Assembly (NCBI GenBank): GCA_023205875.1
Contig: CP060755.1
Location: forward strand, 930,001-994,000
Source: Chloropicon primus
Lineage: Eukaryota > Chlorophyta > Chloropicophyceae > Chloropicales > Chloropicaceae
Direction of reading: 5' to 3'
Length of the DNA stretch: 64,000 bases
Below, in pieces: positions 29,956-38,067 of this stretch. Within the stretch, counting starts at the first letter, position 1, and each line of letters starts with the position of its first letter. The translations under genes were made by a program, and so were the position numbers. The notes under the pieces were generated by a model, which was not told the origin of the DNA, did no database searches, and worked only from the letters and a program-made list of their open reading frames with translations.

Positions 29956-31215
29956 TTAGGTCGAGATTGGGCGAGGCACGTTCTCCTCGAACTGGCCCCT
30001 GTAGTTTCCAGGGGGGTCGTACTGGCAGATGTACAGGGGGCTCGGCACGCCCTTGCAGTGGTCCAGAGGCATGATCACGCAGCCGATGTTCTTGGTGTCC
30101 TTCCACACGACTTGAGTGAAGTGGCCCGTGCTCATTCCGAACCCGGGGTTGTTGTAGTCGTACAAGGGCTCCTCCTTGTCGTACCAGCCTTGCATGGCGG
30201 CCTCCTCGCTGCGGTGACCCCAAGCGAGGTTCTCGCCGTAGCCGTTCCTCTGCTCGAAGGTGCTGTGCCTGACGTTGCAGTCGGACGCGATGACCTCCGC
30301 CCACTTCCTGGCGGACTCCTCGACGGCGCTGGACCAGCCCACGCTTCCCGTTCCGTGCTTGGCCCTGGCGGCGTTGTGGAGCCCGACAAACTTCTTGGCG
30401 CCCGTGGCGTCGCCGATCAGGCACTGGGTTCCGTTCTCGGAGAGGATGAGCCCCTCCAAGCAGGTCGTGCACGTGGCTGCCTCCTGGACGGCGCAGCCCT
30501 CGATCGCGATGCTGCACAAGGCGCCCCCGTTGGTCGGAATGTACCCCTCCTGGCAGCTGGTGCAGTTGGCACCTTGCTGGACCTGGCAGAACTCGATGGC
30601 GGCCTGAGCGAGCACGCACGCCGAGCCGTCCTGGGTGACGTCGTACCCCTCCTCGCAAGTGACGCAAGCCTCTCCCTCCTGGACCTCGCAGAACAAGATG
30701 GCAGGGAAAGTTGCAGGCAGGCACGCCGAGCCGTCCTCGGTGACCTCGTACCCCTCCTTGCAAGCGGTGCAAGCATCCCCCTCCTGGGTCTCGCAGAAGA
30801 TGATGGGCACCTCAACCACGGGAGGCTCGGCGGGCTCCTCTGGCTCGGGGGTCTCCACATCAGGCTCCTCGGTCACTGGGACCTCGGTCACTGGCACCCC
30901 GGTCACTGGGCTCGGCAAGGTGACTGGCGAGGGCTCCTCGCCCTGCGCCTTGTCATAAGTCTCAGAGGTCTCGGCGCAATCACCGTTCTGGCAGATGGTC
31001 GTCTTGACGGTGCAGAGGCCGTTACGACAGGAAGTGCTCTGCGTGTAGGACTGCGAGCCTCCCCCGGTCGAGGACGAGCTCGAGCTCGAGCTCGCGCTCG
31101 AAATGGCCCGAACCCTCTGGGCATCCACGCAGCACAGCCCAACCAAGCACGTCGTCAGGAGGAGGAAGGCGAGGGCCGTGGTGGCAGTCGCTGTCTTCTT
31201 CTTCGTCATCATCAT
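29956..31215 (-). CDS. Secreted CAP/SCP/PR-1 protein A with cysteine repeats
   Basis: A 419-residue protein: signal peptide (about 1-32, ALAFLLLTTCLVGLCCVDAQ), Ser-rich spacer, a four-Cys module (about 58-90, CRNGLCTVKTTICQNGDC), a Pro/Glu/Val-rich linker (about 95-137), four cysteine repeats of the form FCxxQxxxxCxxCxxGYxxTxxGxxC (about 138-268) and a C-terminal CAP domain (270-419). The CAP tetrad and signatures are intact: GLHNAARAKHG, GYGENLAWGH, STGHFTQVVWKD and ICQYDPPGNY. CAP proteins act outside the cell in defence, lipid or sterol binding or development; the ligand here is unknown. The C-terminal half is nearly identical in DNA to gene B (31785-33251). A TATA box and an inverted repeat lie upstream (31286-31339). 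Confidence 0.9.
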   Translation of the reverse strand: MMMTKKKTATATTALAFLLLTTCLVGLCCVDAQRVRAISSASSSSSSSSTGGGSQSYTQSTSCRNGLCTVKTTICQNGDCAETSETYDKAQGEEPSPVTLPSPVTGVPVTEVPVTEEPDVETPEPEEPAEPPVVEVPIIFCETQEGDACTACKEGYEVTEDGSACLPATFPAILFCEVQEGEACVTCEEGYDVTQDGSACVLAQAAIEFCQVQQGANCTSCQEGYIPTNGGALCSIAIEGCAVQEAATCTTCLEGLILSENGTQCLIGDATGAKKFVGLHNAARAKHGTGSVGWSSAVEESARKWAEVIASDCNVRHSTFEQRNGYGENLAWGHRSEEAAMQGWYDKEEPLYDYNNPGFGMSTGHFTQVVWKDTKNIGCVIMPLDHCKGVPSPLYICQYDPPGNYRGQFEENVPRPIST

Positions 31216-31285
31216 TGTTATCGCCGCCGCTGGATTGCTGTCGGTGGTGGTGGTGTGTTCGACCGAGGTGTGGACGATTCTGTCT

Positions 31286-31339
31286 GGCCCGCGAGGCGAC
31301 GGACCTCTTAAATAGTCCCCTCGCGGGCCTGTGACGTCA
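31286..31339 (-). promoter_or_regulatory. CAP gene A core promoter: TATA box inside an 11-bp inverted repeat, next to a CRE
   Basis: On the minus strand TATTTAAG (31315-31308) lies about 95 nt before the ATG. It is bracketed by an exact 11-bp inverted repeat, GGCCCGCGAGG at 31286-31296 and CCTCGCGGGCC at 31319-31329. The bZIP/CRE palindrome TGACGTCA is at 31332-31339. The three elements are visible directly; the promoter role is inferred from position. Confidence 0.6.
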
Positions 31340-31375
31340 AACGTCCACCATCATGAGGCCGACCTCCTCCGAGTA

Positions 31376-31410
31376 CTCATTGAGTCCCAGCCCATCAAAA
31401 AAATTCTGCA
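31376..31410. repeat. Direct repeat copy 1 (about 35 bp)
   Basis: Begins CTCATTGAGTCCCAGCCCAT and ends AAATTCTGCA. The second copy, 119 nt away, differs by a few substitutions and small gaps. Confidence 0.6.
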
Positions 31411-31494
31411 GAAGGCCCTGGTGGATGGGAGTGGGAGGGTGAAGGGTAACGGTCGTCGTTAACGAGGGGCAGGCCAGGCAAGCGGAGGGAGGGG

Positions 31495-31527
31495 CTCATT
31501 GAGTCCTGGACCATCAGAAATTCTGCA
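31495..31527. repeat. Direct repeat copy 2 (about 33 bp)
   Basis: Begins CTCATTGAGTCCTGGACCAT and ends AAATTCTGCA; the partner is at 31376-31410. It could be a duplicated promoter element. Confidence 0.6.
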
Positions 31528-31784
31528 ATTTGTGTGTGGGGGGGTTGGTTTTGGAACGAAAGTTGGATCCTTTTTGTCCCGCACGCGCCAAGGCCAAGGG
31601 AGATCACCTTTGCTGGTGGTTCTAACATATACATATACATGTAATGCAGACCAAAGAGAAGCCAATGGAGTAAGATATGCAAAAAGTTTTGACTACACGG
31701 ATTGTTGCTTTGCTGGTGTTATTGGTTGGATAATGATTCGGTTGGTGGTCGTCCTGGCTGCAGCACGCCAAGATTCTTTGGCGC

Positions 31785-33251
31785 TCAGCTCGAGATTGGG
31801 CGAGGCACGTTCTCGGGGAACTGCCCAGCGTAGTTTCCAGGGGGGTCGTACTGGCAGATGTACAGGGGGCTCGGCACGCCCCTGCAGTGGTCCAGAGGCA
31901 TGATCACGCAGCCGATGTTCTTGGTTTTCTTCCACACGACTTGAGTGAAGTGGCCCGTGCTCATTCCGAACCCGGGGTTGTTGTAGTCGTACAAGGGCTC
32001 CTCCTTGTCGTACCAGCCTTGCATGGCGGCCTCCTCGCTGCGGTGACCCCAAGCGAGGTTCTCGCCGTAGCCGTTCCTCTGCTCGAAGGTGCTGTGCCTG
32101 ACGTTGCAGTCGGACGCGATGACCTCCGCCCACTTCCTGGCGGACTCCTCGACGGCGCTGGACCAGCCCACGCTTCCCGTTCCGTGCTTGGCCCTGGCGG
32201 CGTTGTGGAGCCCGACAAACTTCTTGGCGCCCGTGGCGTCGCCGATCAGGCACTGGGTTCCGTCCTCGGAGAGGATGAGCCCCTCCAAGCAGGTCGTGCA
32301 CGTGGCTGCCTCCTGGACGGCGCAGCCCTCGATCGCGATGCTGCACAAGGCGCCCCCGTTGGTCGGGATGTACCCCTCCTCGCAAGTGACGCAAGCCTCT
32401 CCCTCCTGGACCTGGCAGAACTCGATGGCGGCCTGAGCAGGCTCGCAGGCGGTGCCGTCCTCGTTGGGGACGAAGCCCTCGTCGCAGGCCAGGGGCGGCT
32501 CCTCGGCCACGGGCTCGCAGGCGGTGCCGTCCTCGCTGGGGGCGAATCCCTCGTCGCAGGCCAGGGGCGGCTCCTCGGTCACGGGCGGCTCCTCGGTCAC
32601 GGGCGGCTCCTCGGTGGCATCGTCGCCGCCGTCCACCGGATCCTCGGTGACTGGCTGATCGCCCTGCCCCCTGGCTGCCCTGCGGGCCTCCAGTTCCGCT
32701 CTCCTCGCCGCAATCTTGGCCTTAATCTCCGCTCTCCTGGCCTCGATGTTCGAGCTGTTGAGCGAGAAGCGGTTGGCGCGGCTGGCAACCTTGGCCTCGG
32801 CGTCGTCGAGGGCCTTCTCCACGAGCTGGATCTCCTGCACGGTGACCTCGTCGTTGTAGACCTTCTCCAGGAACTGGTCCACGACGCTCGTGCGAGACGA
32901 CCTGATGACCCTGCTCTTCCTCAGGTTCCTCCCAAAGTACTTCTTGGTCTCCGCGTCGAGGGCCCGGAGCTCCGCCTTCAGGGCGGAGGGCGGGGCCACG
33001 TAGCTGGCGACCGCCTCGTCGGCCTTGACCTCATCCTTGTCGTAGGTCTCGGTCTCCTCGGTGCACACGCCGTCCCTGCAGGTCTTCGTAACGACCGTGC
33101 AGGCGTTACCGTTGCAAGACGAGGACTGCGAGGTCGAGAAGCCCGTAACGGACTTGGACGTGATCTGGATGTCCTCCAGGCCGTTGCCGATCGCCGCGCC
33201 AGACAAGGCGAGCATCACCGCCATCGAGATCGCTGCAGTTGTTCTCTTCAT
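31785..33251 (-). CDS. Secreted CAP/SCP/PR-1 protein B with cysteine repeats
   Basis: A 488-residue protein: signal peptide (MKRTTAAISMAVMLALSGAA), four-Cys module (about 44-62, CNGNACTVVTKTCRDGVC), a charged helical section (about 70-215, with ARRAEIKAKIAARRAELEAR) not seen in genes A or C, a repeat of VTEEPP, two short repeats (ACDEGFAPSEDGTACEP), two full cysteine repeats and the CAP domain (about 339-488). CAP signatures are intact (GLHNAARAKHG, GYGENLAWGH, GHFTQVVWKK, ICQYDPPGNY). From about 31819 to 32374 the DNA nearly matches gene A, while the N-terminal half is quite different. One full repeat looks like a hybrid of gene A repeats 2 and 3. The frame continues to 33257 from GTG; the ATG at 33251 is used. 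Confidence 0.9.
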   Translation of the reverse strand: MKRTTAAISMAVMLALSGAAIGNGLEDIQITSKSVTGFSTSQSSSCNGNACTVVTKTCRDGVCTEETETYDKDEVKADEAVASYVAPPSALKAELRALDAETKKYFGRNLRKSRVIRSSRTSVVDQFLEKVYNDEVTVQEIQLVEKALDDAEAKVASRANRFSLNSSNIEARRAEIKAKIAARRAELEARRAARGQGDQPVTEDPVDGGDDATEEPPVTEEPPVTEEPPLACDEGFAPSEDGTACEPVAEEPPLACDEGFVPNEDGTACEPAQAAIEFCQVQEGEACVTCEEGYIPTNGGALCSIAIEGCAVQEAATCTTCLEGLILSEDGTQCLIGDATGAKKFVGLHNAARAKHGTGSVGWSSAVEESARKWAEVIASDCNVRHSTFEQRNGYGENLAWGHRSEEAAMQGWYDKEEPLYDYNNPGFGMSTGHFTQVVWKKTKNIGCVIMPLDHCRGVPSPLYICQYDPPGNYAGQFPENVPRPISS

Positions 33252-33676
33252 CTTCACTTCACTTCACTTCAAAGGTGGTGGTGTTCTTGTTCTTCTCGTT
33301 GCTTGCGAGGAGGAAGAGGACTGGTGTTGTTGTCGTGGTCTTCGTCGAATGCTGTTGCTTTCGTCCTTGACCGCCGAGGTGCAGCGAATTGTGTCGGACC
33401 GAAGCCAAGCGCTCGGCACACCCCACCTTTGACCAAGACACGATCGATCGATCGGAGTTTGATGGAATTATCATGAATTTTGATCGTCGGCGAGAGACGA
33501 AGCGGAAATGTTAATCTCGAATGACTCTACTGGTAAAGGCTTGTGAATCGCTCGGAAATGTTGACGTCCCGGAAAATAGTTCGGTCTCTCGCCAAATCCA
33601 GTCCTCATCGATTGCTCGATTGGGGCAGATTCATTCCGTCATTGAGAAGCGCGGTTGTAACCGACATAGACTGGAC

Positions 33677-33895
33677 ATGGAGCACCACAACTTTGGCTTC
33701 TTCCCCTTGAGCGACGCGAGCAAGAGGAAGAGGAAGAACGCGATCGAGGCAATGAAAGGCAGCAGCGCGAGGTCCCTTTTGTTCTCCCCTGCAGCCTTGT
33801 CCCTCGCCACGGCGGCTTGGAACCAAATCCGGCACCACGGCGTGGCGATGAGCCTGCCTCAGCTCTGCGGCGACGGGATGGAGTGGTGGGCTTGA
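33677..33895 (+). CDS. Possible 72-residue small protein, unknown
   Basis: A short frame (MEHHNFGFFPLSDASKRKRK...) whose codons favour G/C at third positions like neighbouring genes (AAG, GAG, AGC, CTC). The frame stays open back to an ATG at 33521, but codon use there looks random. It has a basic KRKRKN cluster and a hydrophobic patch (SLLFSPAALSLATAAWNQI). No homologue is recognised; it could be chance. Confidence 0.25.
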   Translation: MEHHNFGFFPLSDASKRKRKNAIEAMKGSSARSLLFSPAALSLATAAWNQIRHHGVAMSLPQLCGDGMEWWA

Positions 33896-34008
33896 CCTCT
33901 GAGAGAGAAGGGGGGGCTCTCTGTGCCATCCCCTTGCGGCTGGTGGCATCGTTTGCGGCTCTAAAACAACTTTTTATATAAAAAAACGAAATCGATCTCT
34001 TTTTGATA

Positions 34009-34032
34009 TCGATCGATCGATCGATCGATCGA
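34009..34032. repeat. (GATC)n simple repeat
   Basis: Roughly five to six GATC units just beyond the 3' end of CAP gene C. Confidence 0.8.
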
Positions 34033-34052
34033 AAGCCTTGCCTCTCCTTGAT

Positions 34053-35720
34053 CTAGTTTGCGACGGGAGGAGGCACGTTCTCCTCGAACTGGCCCCTGTA
34101 GTTTCCAGGGGGGTCGTACTGGCAGACGTACAGGGGGCTCGGCACGCCCTTGCACCCGTCCAGAGGCACGGTGACGCAGCCGATCTTCTTGGTGTCCTTC
34201 CACACGACTTGAGTGAAGTGGCCCGTGCTCCCCGCGAACCCGGGGTTGTCGTAGTCGTACTTCCTCTCCTCGTCGTCGTACCAGGCTTTCATGGCGGCCT
34301 CCTCGCTGCGGTGACCCCAAGCGAGGTTCTCACCGTAGCCGTTCCTCTGCTTGAAGGAGCTGTGCCTGACGTTGCAGTCGGACGCGATGACCTCCGCCCA
34401 CTTCCTGGCGGACTCCTCGACGTCGCTGGACCAGCCCACGCTTCCCGTTCCGTGAATCCTCCTGGCGGCATTGTGGAGCCCCAGGAACTTCTTGGCGCCC
34501 GAAACTTGCGAGAGGATGCACTGGGATCCGTCTTCCACGAGAAGGTACCCCTCAAAGCACGCCGTGCACAAGCCGTTCTCCTGGACCTCGCAGAACTCGA
34601 TTCCACAAGCCGTGCCCTCGTTGGTCGGGACGTACCCGTCCAAGCAGGTCGTGCACGTGGCTGCCTCCTGGACCTCGCAGAACTCGATCGCGATGCTGCA
34701 CAAGGCGCCTTCGTTGGTCGGGATGTACCCGTCCAAGCAGGTCGTGCATGTGACTGCCTCCTGGACCTTGCAGAACTCGATCGCGATGCTGCACAAGGCG
34801 CCCCCATTGGTCGGGACGTACCCCTCCTGGCAGCTGGTGCACGTGGCTGCCTCCTGGACCTCGCAAAACTCGATGGCGGCCTGAGCGAGCACGCACGCCG
34901 AGCCATCCTCGGCGACCTCGTACCCCTGCTGGCAGCTGGTGCAAGCGTCTCCCTCCTGGGTCTCGCAGAACTCGATGGCAGCAGGGGCTTTGGCGAGCAC
35001 GCACGCCGAGCCTTCCTCGGCGACCTCGTACCCCTGCTGGCAGCTGGTGCAAGCGTCTCCCTCCTGGGTCTCGCAGAATGTGATCTGCTCGAGAGGCTCG
35101 GGAGACTCACCGCCCACCACCGGCTCCCCCCCCACCGAATCCTCGCCGCGCTCCACCTCAACGACGTCGTCGTCGGAGTCGCCGGTATCGGCCGCCCCGT
35201 CGAGCCTCCTGCTCAATTGCTCTTGTCTCGCGGTGCGACGTGCGAGGATGCTCTCCACGATCTCCCTCGCCCTGCTCGACCTCGATGAACCCCTCGCGAC
35301 ACGCTCCTCCTCCTTCTCCTCTTCACGGGACGATGACGGCGACGACGAAGGGGGGGTCGTGTCCTCCCCCGTCTCTCCGACCGTTACCTGCGAGGGCTCC
35401 GCCTCCGCGGCTTCCTCTTGGGGTGCGGCTTCCTCTTGGGGTGCGCCCTTGGTGTAGGTCTCGACGGTCTCGGTGCACCCCTCGCCGCTCCGGCACACAG
35501 TCGTGGTCACGGTGCAGAGGCCGCTCCTGCATTTCGTCTTCGTCGTCTTGGTGTGAGCCCTCGTTCCTCCCCTCCCGCTCCTGCTGCTCGCGGAGGAGCT
35601 GGAAGAGGCTGCACTGTGAGAATCAGCTTCGACGACGGCGAGGAAGCACGACCCGAGCACGAGGAGCGCAATGGCGATGGCCGTTGCAACGACGATCGAT
35701 CTTCTTCTTGTCGTCGTCAT
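34053..35720 (-). CDS. Secreted CAP/SCP/PR-1 protein C with six cysteine repeats
   Basis: The longest of the three repeat-bearing CAP proteins, 555 residues: signal peptide (about 1-34, VVATAIAIALLVLGSCFLAVVEA minus flanks), Ser-rich spacer, four-Cys module (about 63-90, CRSGLCTVTTTVCRSGEGC, with one extra residue), an acidic/Ser linker that includes RRLDG, then six tandem cysteine repeats (about 215-405), and the CAP domain (about 407-555). CAP signatures: GLHNAARRIHG, GYGENLAWGH, STGHFTQVVWKD and VCQYDPPGNY. Repeats 3-5 are the most alike (IEFCxVQEAxTCTxC), suggesting recent expansion. The reading frame extends to 35945, but the ATG at 35720 places the signal peptide at the N-terminus. It is more diverged from A and B than they are from each other. 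Confidence 0.9.
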   Translation of the reverse strand: MTTTRRRSIVVATAIAIALLVLGSCFLAVVEADSHSAASSSSSASSRSGRGGTRAHTKTTKTKCRSGLCTVTTTVCRSGEGCTETVETYTKGAPQEEAAPQEEAAEAEPSQVTVGETGEDTTPPSSSPSSSREEEKEEERVARGSSRSSRAREIVESILARRTARQEQLSRRLDGAADTGDSDDDVVEVERGEDSVGGEPVVGGESPEPLEQITFCETQEGDACTSCQQGYEVAEEGSACVLAKAPAAIEFCETQEGDACTSCQQGYEVAEDGSACVLAQAAIEFCEVQEAATCTSCQEGYVPTNGGALCSIAIEFCKVQEAVTCTTCLDGYIPTNEGALCSIAIEFCEVQEAATCTTCLDGYVPTNEGTACGIEFCEVQENGLCTACFEGYLLVEDGSQCILSQVSGAKKFLGLHNAARRIHGTGSVGWSSDVEESARKWAEVIASDCNVRHSSFKQRNGYGENLAWGHRSEEAAMKAWYDDEERKYDYDNPGFAGSTGHFTQVVWKDTKKIGCVTVPLDGCKGVPSPLYVCQYDPPGNYRGQFEENVPPPVAN

Positions 35721-36336
35721 GTCGCCTTCCGTGCGGTGCGTGGTGATGCAAAGGTGTGGGGTGCCGTGTCGGTGTGAGCGAGCGGCGGCTCCTTCAGGTG
35801 ATGTGATGCAAAGTGTGGTGTGCGGGGGGCAGGTTGGTCGCCGCGGTTCGTCGGGACAACTGAGGCAAACCCTGCCCCACCAGCAGCCTATATCCCACCT
35901 AATGTACGGTTGCAAAGCTCGTGGATGCCGAGACCGACGCCTCACATTGGACTCTTGGTCTGATGCCTCACCAGGGAGGAAATTCCTTAACGTGCGTACT
36001 CAACTAATTCTCGCTTTTTTTGAAATCAACCATCAAATTTTGTTGCAACGCAGCAGGTTCAAAAGGGGGGTGCTTGGCGCCAAAAGGGAGAAGCCCAGGA
36101 AGAGAGGGAAGAGGAAGAGGGCCAACGATTGTGTTTTCCACGTCTTTGTTTTTTGAGCTCGTGACGCCTCCATATAAAAGCTTGTTTTCTTTCTTTCTAA
36201 TCGCCTAAAATTATCTTGGTGGGTGGATGTCCCACAATGCAAAGGTTCCTTCCTTCCTTCCTACGACGACGACGACGACGATATATAGAGAGAGTATGTA
36301 TCTGGCTCGTCGTCGTCCGTCAACGATCATCGATCA
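35721..36336. other. Intergenic: CAP gene C promoter and ascorbate peroxidase 3' flank
   Basis: Two copies of GTGATGCAAAG (about 35741 and 35803), each followed by a GTGTGG-type sequence, lie upstream of CAP gene C. A minus-strand GGATATAGG near 35892 is a weak TATA candidate. A plus-strand TATAAAAG at about 36173 has no gene after it. No coding sequence seen. Confidence 0.4.
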
Positions 36337-37326
36337 TCAAAGCCTGATTCCCTCCGGCGGGACGAAGTGCGCTCCCAGCTCGCTCAGCTTGGCGTGGGCC
36401 GCGGCGTAGGCGACGAAGAAGGCCTCCTGATCCCGCGCGAACTCGTGGCAGTGGGGGCTGAATCCCTCGTCCTCGAGCAGGACCGCGTCCGTGGACATCC
36501 GAAAGAGGTCCTCGTCCTCCTTCCCCTGGCTCGCGTCGACCAGGACCTTGAAGTACGAGTTGTCGAAGGTGAGCCAGCTCTTGGTCCAGGACATCCCCCC
36601 GGGTCTCCCCGGCCCTTGGTCGGTGTACTTGGTCGCGTCCTTGCTCGGCAGGCCCGACCTTTCCTTGTAGGCGCGACCGATGGTGTGGGCCCCGGAGAGT
36701 GCCACGACGTCCCTATCGTCGAACCCCATTCTCGAGAACACGCGTCTCAGGTGTGCCGCCGCGGAGGCGTCCTCGGAGACCTCGCCGGGGCACGGTCCAT
36801 CCGCTTGGTGGAACGGCGCCTCCCCGTCCGGCAACCTTCCTTCCGGCGGCACGGCCTCGTCGCTCGCGGCGTCAACGCGGCCGTACCTCATGGGGATTTT
36901 GGGCCCCCCGCTGACCTCGATCGAGGCCGCGGACGCCATCTGAATCAAGTCCGCGTGCGAGACGTCCGCGTACCTCTCCTTGAGCGGTGCAAGGAGTTCC
37001 AACGCGCTTCCGAGGCCAGCGTTCGCGGCGTGGTCGAGCTCCTTCTCGAAGCGGATGCTCCCGACGCTTCCCCCGTCGCCCTCGTACCTGTCGTAATTCC
37101 CGCACTCGTGCCACGCCAGCCTGACCATGATTGGCGCGCAGTTCTTCTCCCTCACCAGGCTCTTGCAGTCCTCGAAGCACCGCCTGAGCGAGTCCCGGGC
37201 CTGGGACTTCATCCTTCCCGTCGCGAGTCTCCTTGGTTTCCTCCTTGACTCCCGGCCGGCAACTCCCCTCAGAGCCGACGACGACGACGACGACCCTGCC
37301 CCTACCCCTGCTGCTGGCAAACCCAT
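36337..37326 (-). CDS. APX: Haem ascorbate peroxidase-like, probably organelle-targeted
   Basis: A class I haem peroxidase that removes H2O2, normally using ascorbate. The 329-residue product carries the distal site IMVRLAWHECGNYD (catalytic Arg, Trp, His), the proximal ligand in VALSGAHTIGRAYKERSG, and WTKSWLTFDNSYFKVL, the usual position of the proximal Trp-Asp region. The common form of the distal motif is AWHDAGTYD, so ECGNYD is a variant. The N-terminal 45 residues (MGLPAAGVGAGSSSSSALRG...) are Ser/Ala/Arg-rich like a chloroplast transit peptide. The frame stays open to 37662 but upstream codons are low-complexity; the ATG at 37326 is used. It lies inside the secreted-gene island, yet it does not itself have a signal peptide. 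Confidence 0.87.
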   Translation of the reverse strand: MGLPAAGVGAGSSSSSSALRGVAGRESRRKPRRLATGRMKSQARDSLRRCFEDCKSLVREKNCAPIMVRLAWHECGNYDRYEGDGGSVGSIRFEKELDHAANAGLGSALELLAPLKERYADVSHADLIQMASAASIEVSGGPKIPMRYGRVDAASDEAVPPEGRLPDGEAPFHQADGPCPGEVSEDASAAAHLRRVFSRMGFDDRDVVALSGAHTIGRAYKERSGLPSKDATKYTDQGPGRPGGMSWTKSWLTFDNSYFKVLVDASQGKEDEDLFRMSTDAVLLEDEGFSPHCHEFARDQEAFFVAYAAAHAKLSELGAHFVPPEGIRL

Positions 37327-37749
37327 GTGCGAGCGGTCTCTCCCTCTCCCTCCCTCCCTCTCCTCTCTCTCTGGCTGGGGTGCGCGACCGTTACGAAGCA
37401 CCCCTTCATTTCTGAAACGGCCCCAGCTTGCTGCTGTTGCTGCTTGGAGAGCAAGCAAGCTTTGCTTCCTCCGCTTTGGTTTCGCACCGTGGAAGTGCAA
37501 GGCCGACCCGGGATCGTCACACACACACACAGACAGAGAGAGAGAGAGGCAAGGCAAGGCAAGGCGGGGAACGAAAGAGTCTCTGGTGGTCCGGGGACGC
37601 GCTCGCGGCGGCGGTGTGTGTGCTTGGGGAAGGATAGATGGATTACAAAACGAACAAAACAAAAAAGAAAGAAAGGAATCGAGAAGCCGCTCCTTGCCCT
37701 CCTGGAATCGCTTGCGTTCTGGAGGTCTGCTCGGCTCGGACTGCTCCTC
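37327..37749. other. Intergenic: ascorbate peroxidase upstream region
   Basis: No gene seen. Contains (CA)n/(GA)n near 37520-37550 and a GGCAA tandem run at about 37548-37565. Confidence 0.4.
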
Positions 37750-38067
37750 TCACAGCCCGATGGACGTGCCGATGTCGCCGAAAGAGGCTTGCAGGAAGTC
37801 GAAGCTGTCGTCGAAGAAGTCGCCGACGTAGTCGCCCAGGAAGCCGTAACTAACGCGGTCGATGAACTGGCGGGTGACAGCCGCCGTGAGTCGGAACGGA
37901 TTGATCGTCTCGTAGGCCGGAAGGCGCAACCAGGGCTGCTGCAGCTGCAGAAGCTTGCGGTTCGAGAGGCTCTGCTCCTCCGCGGCCGAGGCGCAGGACA
38001 GGAGGCCGAGGAGGAGGACGGCACCCGCCAGCAGCAACGTCTGCGTCTTTCTTCGGGGGGCACTCAT
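37750..38067 (-). CDS. Small secreted protein, R-x-L-x-Q type, unknown
   Basis: A 105-residue protein: signal peptide (TQTLLLAGAVLLLGLLSCASAA, about 9-30), then EEQSLSNRKLLQLQQPW, then an acidic, aromatic-rich C-terminal half (DYVGDFFDDSFDFLQASFGD). The NRKLLQLQQ segment soon after the predicted cleavage site parallels GRKLQQ at 42489-42851 and TRNLQQ at 43321-43683. No cysteine follows the signal peptide. No family is recognised; a short propeptide ending at the basic residue is possible. The start at the ATG 38067 is preceded by a (CGT)n tract that is unlikely to be coding. Confidence 0.65.
   Translation of the reverse strand: MSAPRRKTQTLLLAGAVLLLGLLSCASAAEEQSLSNRKLLQLQQPWLRLPAYETINPFRLTAAVTRQFIDRVSYGFLGDYVGDFFDDSFDFLQASFGDIGTSIGL

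Larger units (their letters stand above)
31216..31784. other. Intergenic: CAP gene A promoter and CAP gene B 3' flank
   Basis: Holds the TATA/inverted-repeat/TGACGTCA cluster (31286-31339) and two imperfect 33-35-bp direct repeats (31376-31410 and 31495-31527). No gene seen. Confidence 0.6.
33252..34052. other. Intergenic: CAP gene B upstream region, CAP gene C 3' flank
   Basis: Contains a tandem CTTCA run just before the gene B ATG, one possible small coding frame (33677-33895), an AT-rich patch (TTTTTATATAAAAAAAC near 33970) and a (GATC)n run. Confidence 0.4.

Noticed and set aside
29956-35720. Repeated units as a CRISPR array
   Set aside because: The repeats are coding cysteine modules, imperfect, about 93 nt long, in frame in three genes of a eukaryote.
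36160-36240. Promoter of an unseen plus-strand gene or small RNA (TATAAAAG at about 36173)
   Set aside because: No coding frame or recognisable RNA follows; the AT-rich patch is more likely chance.
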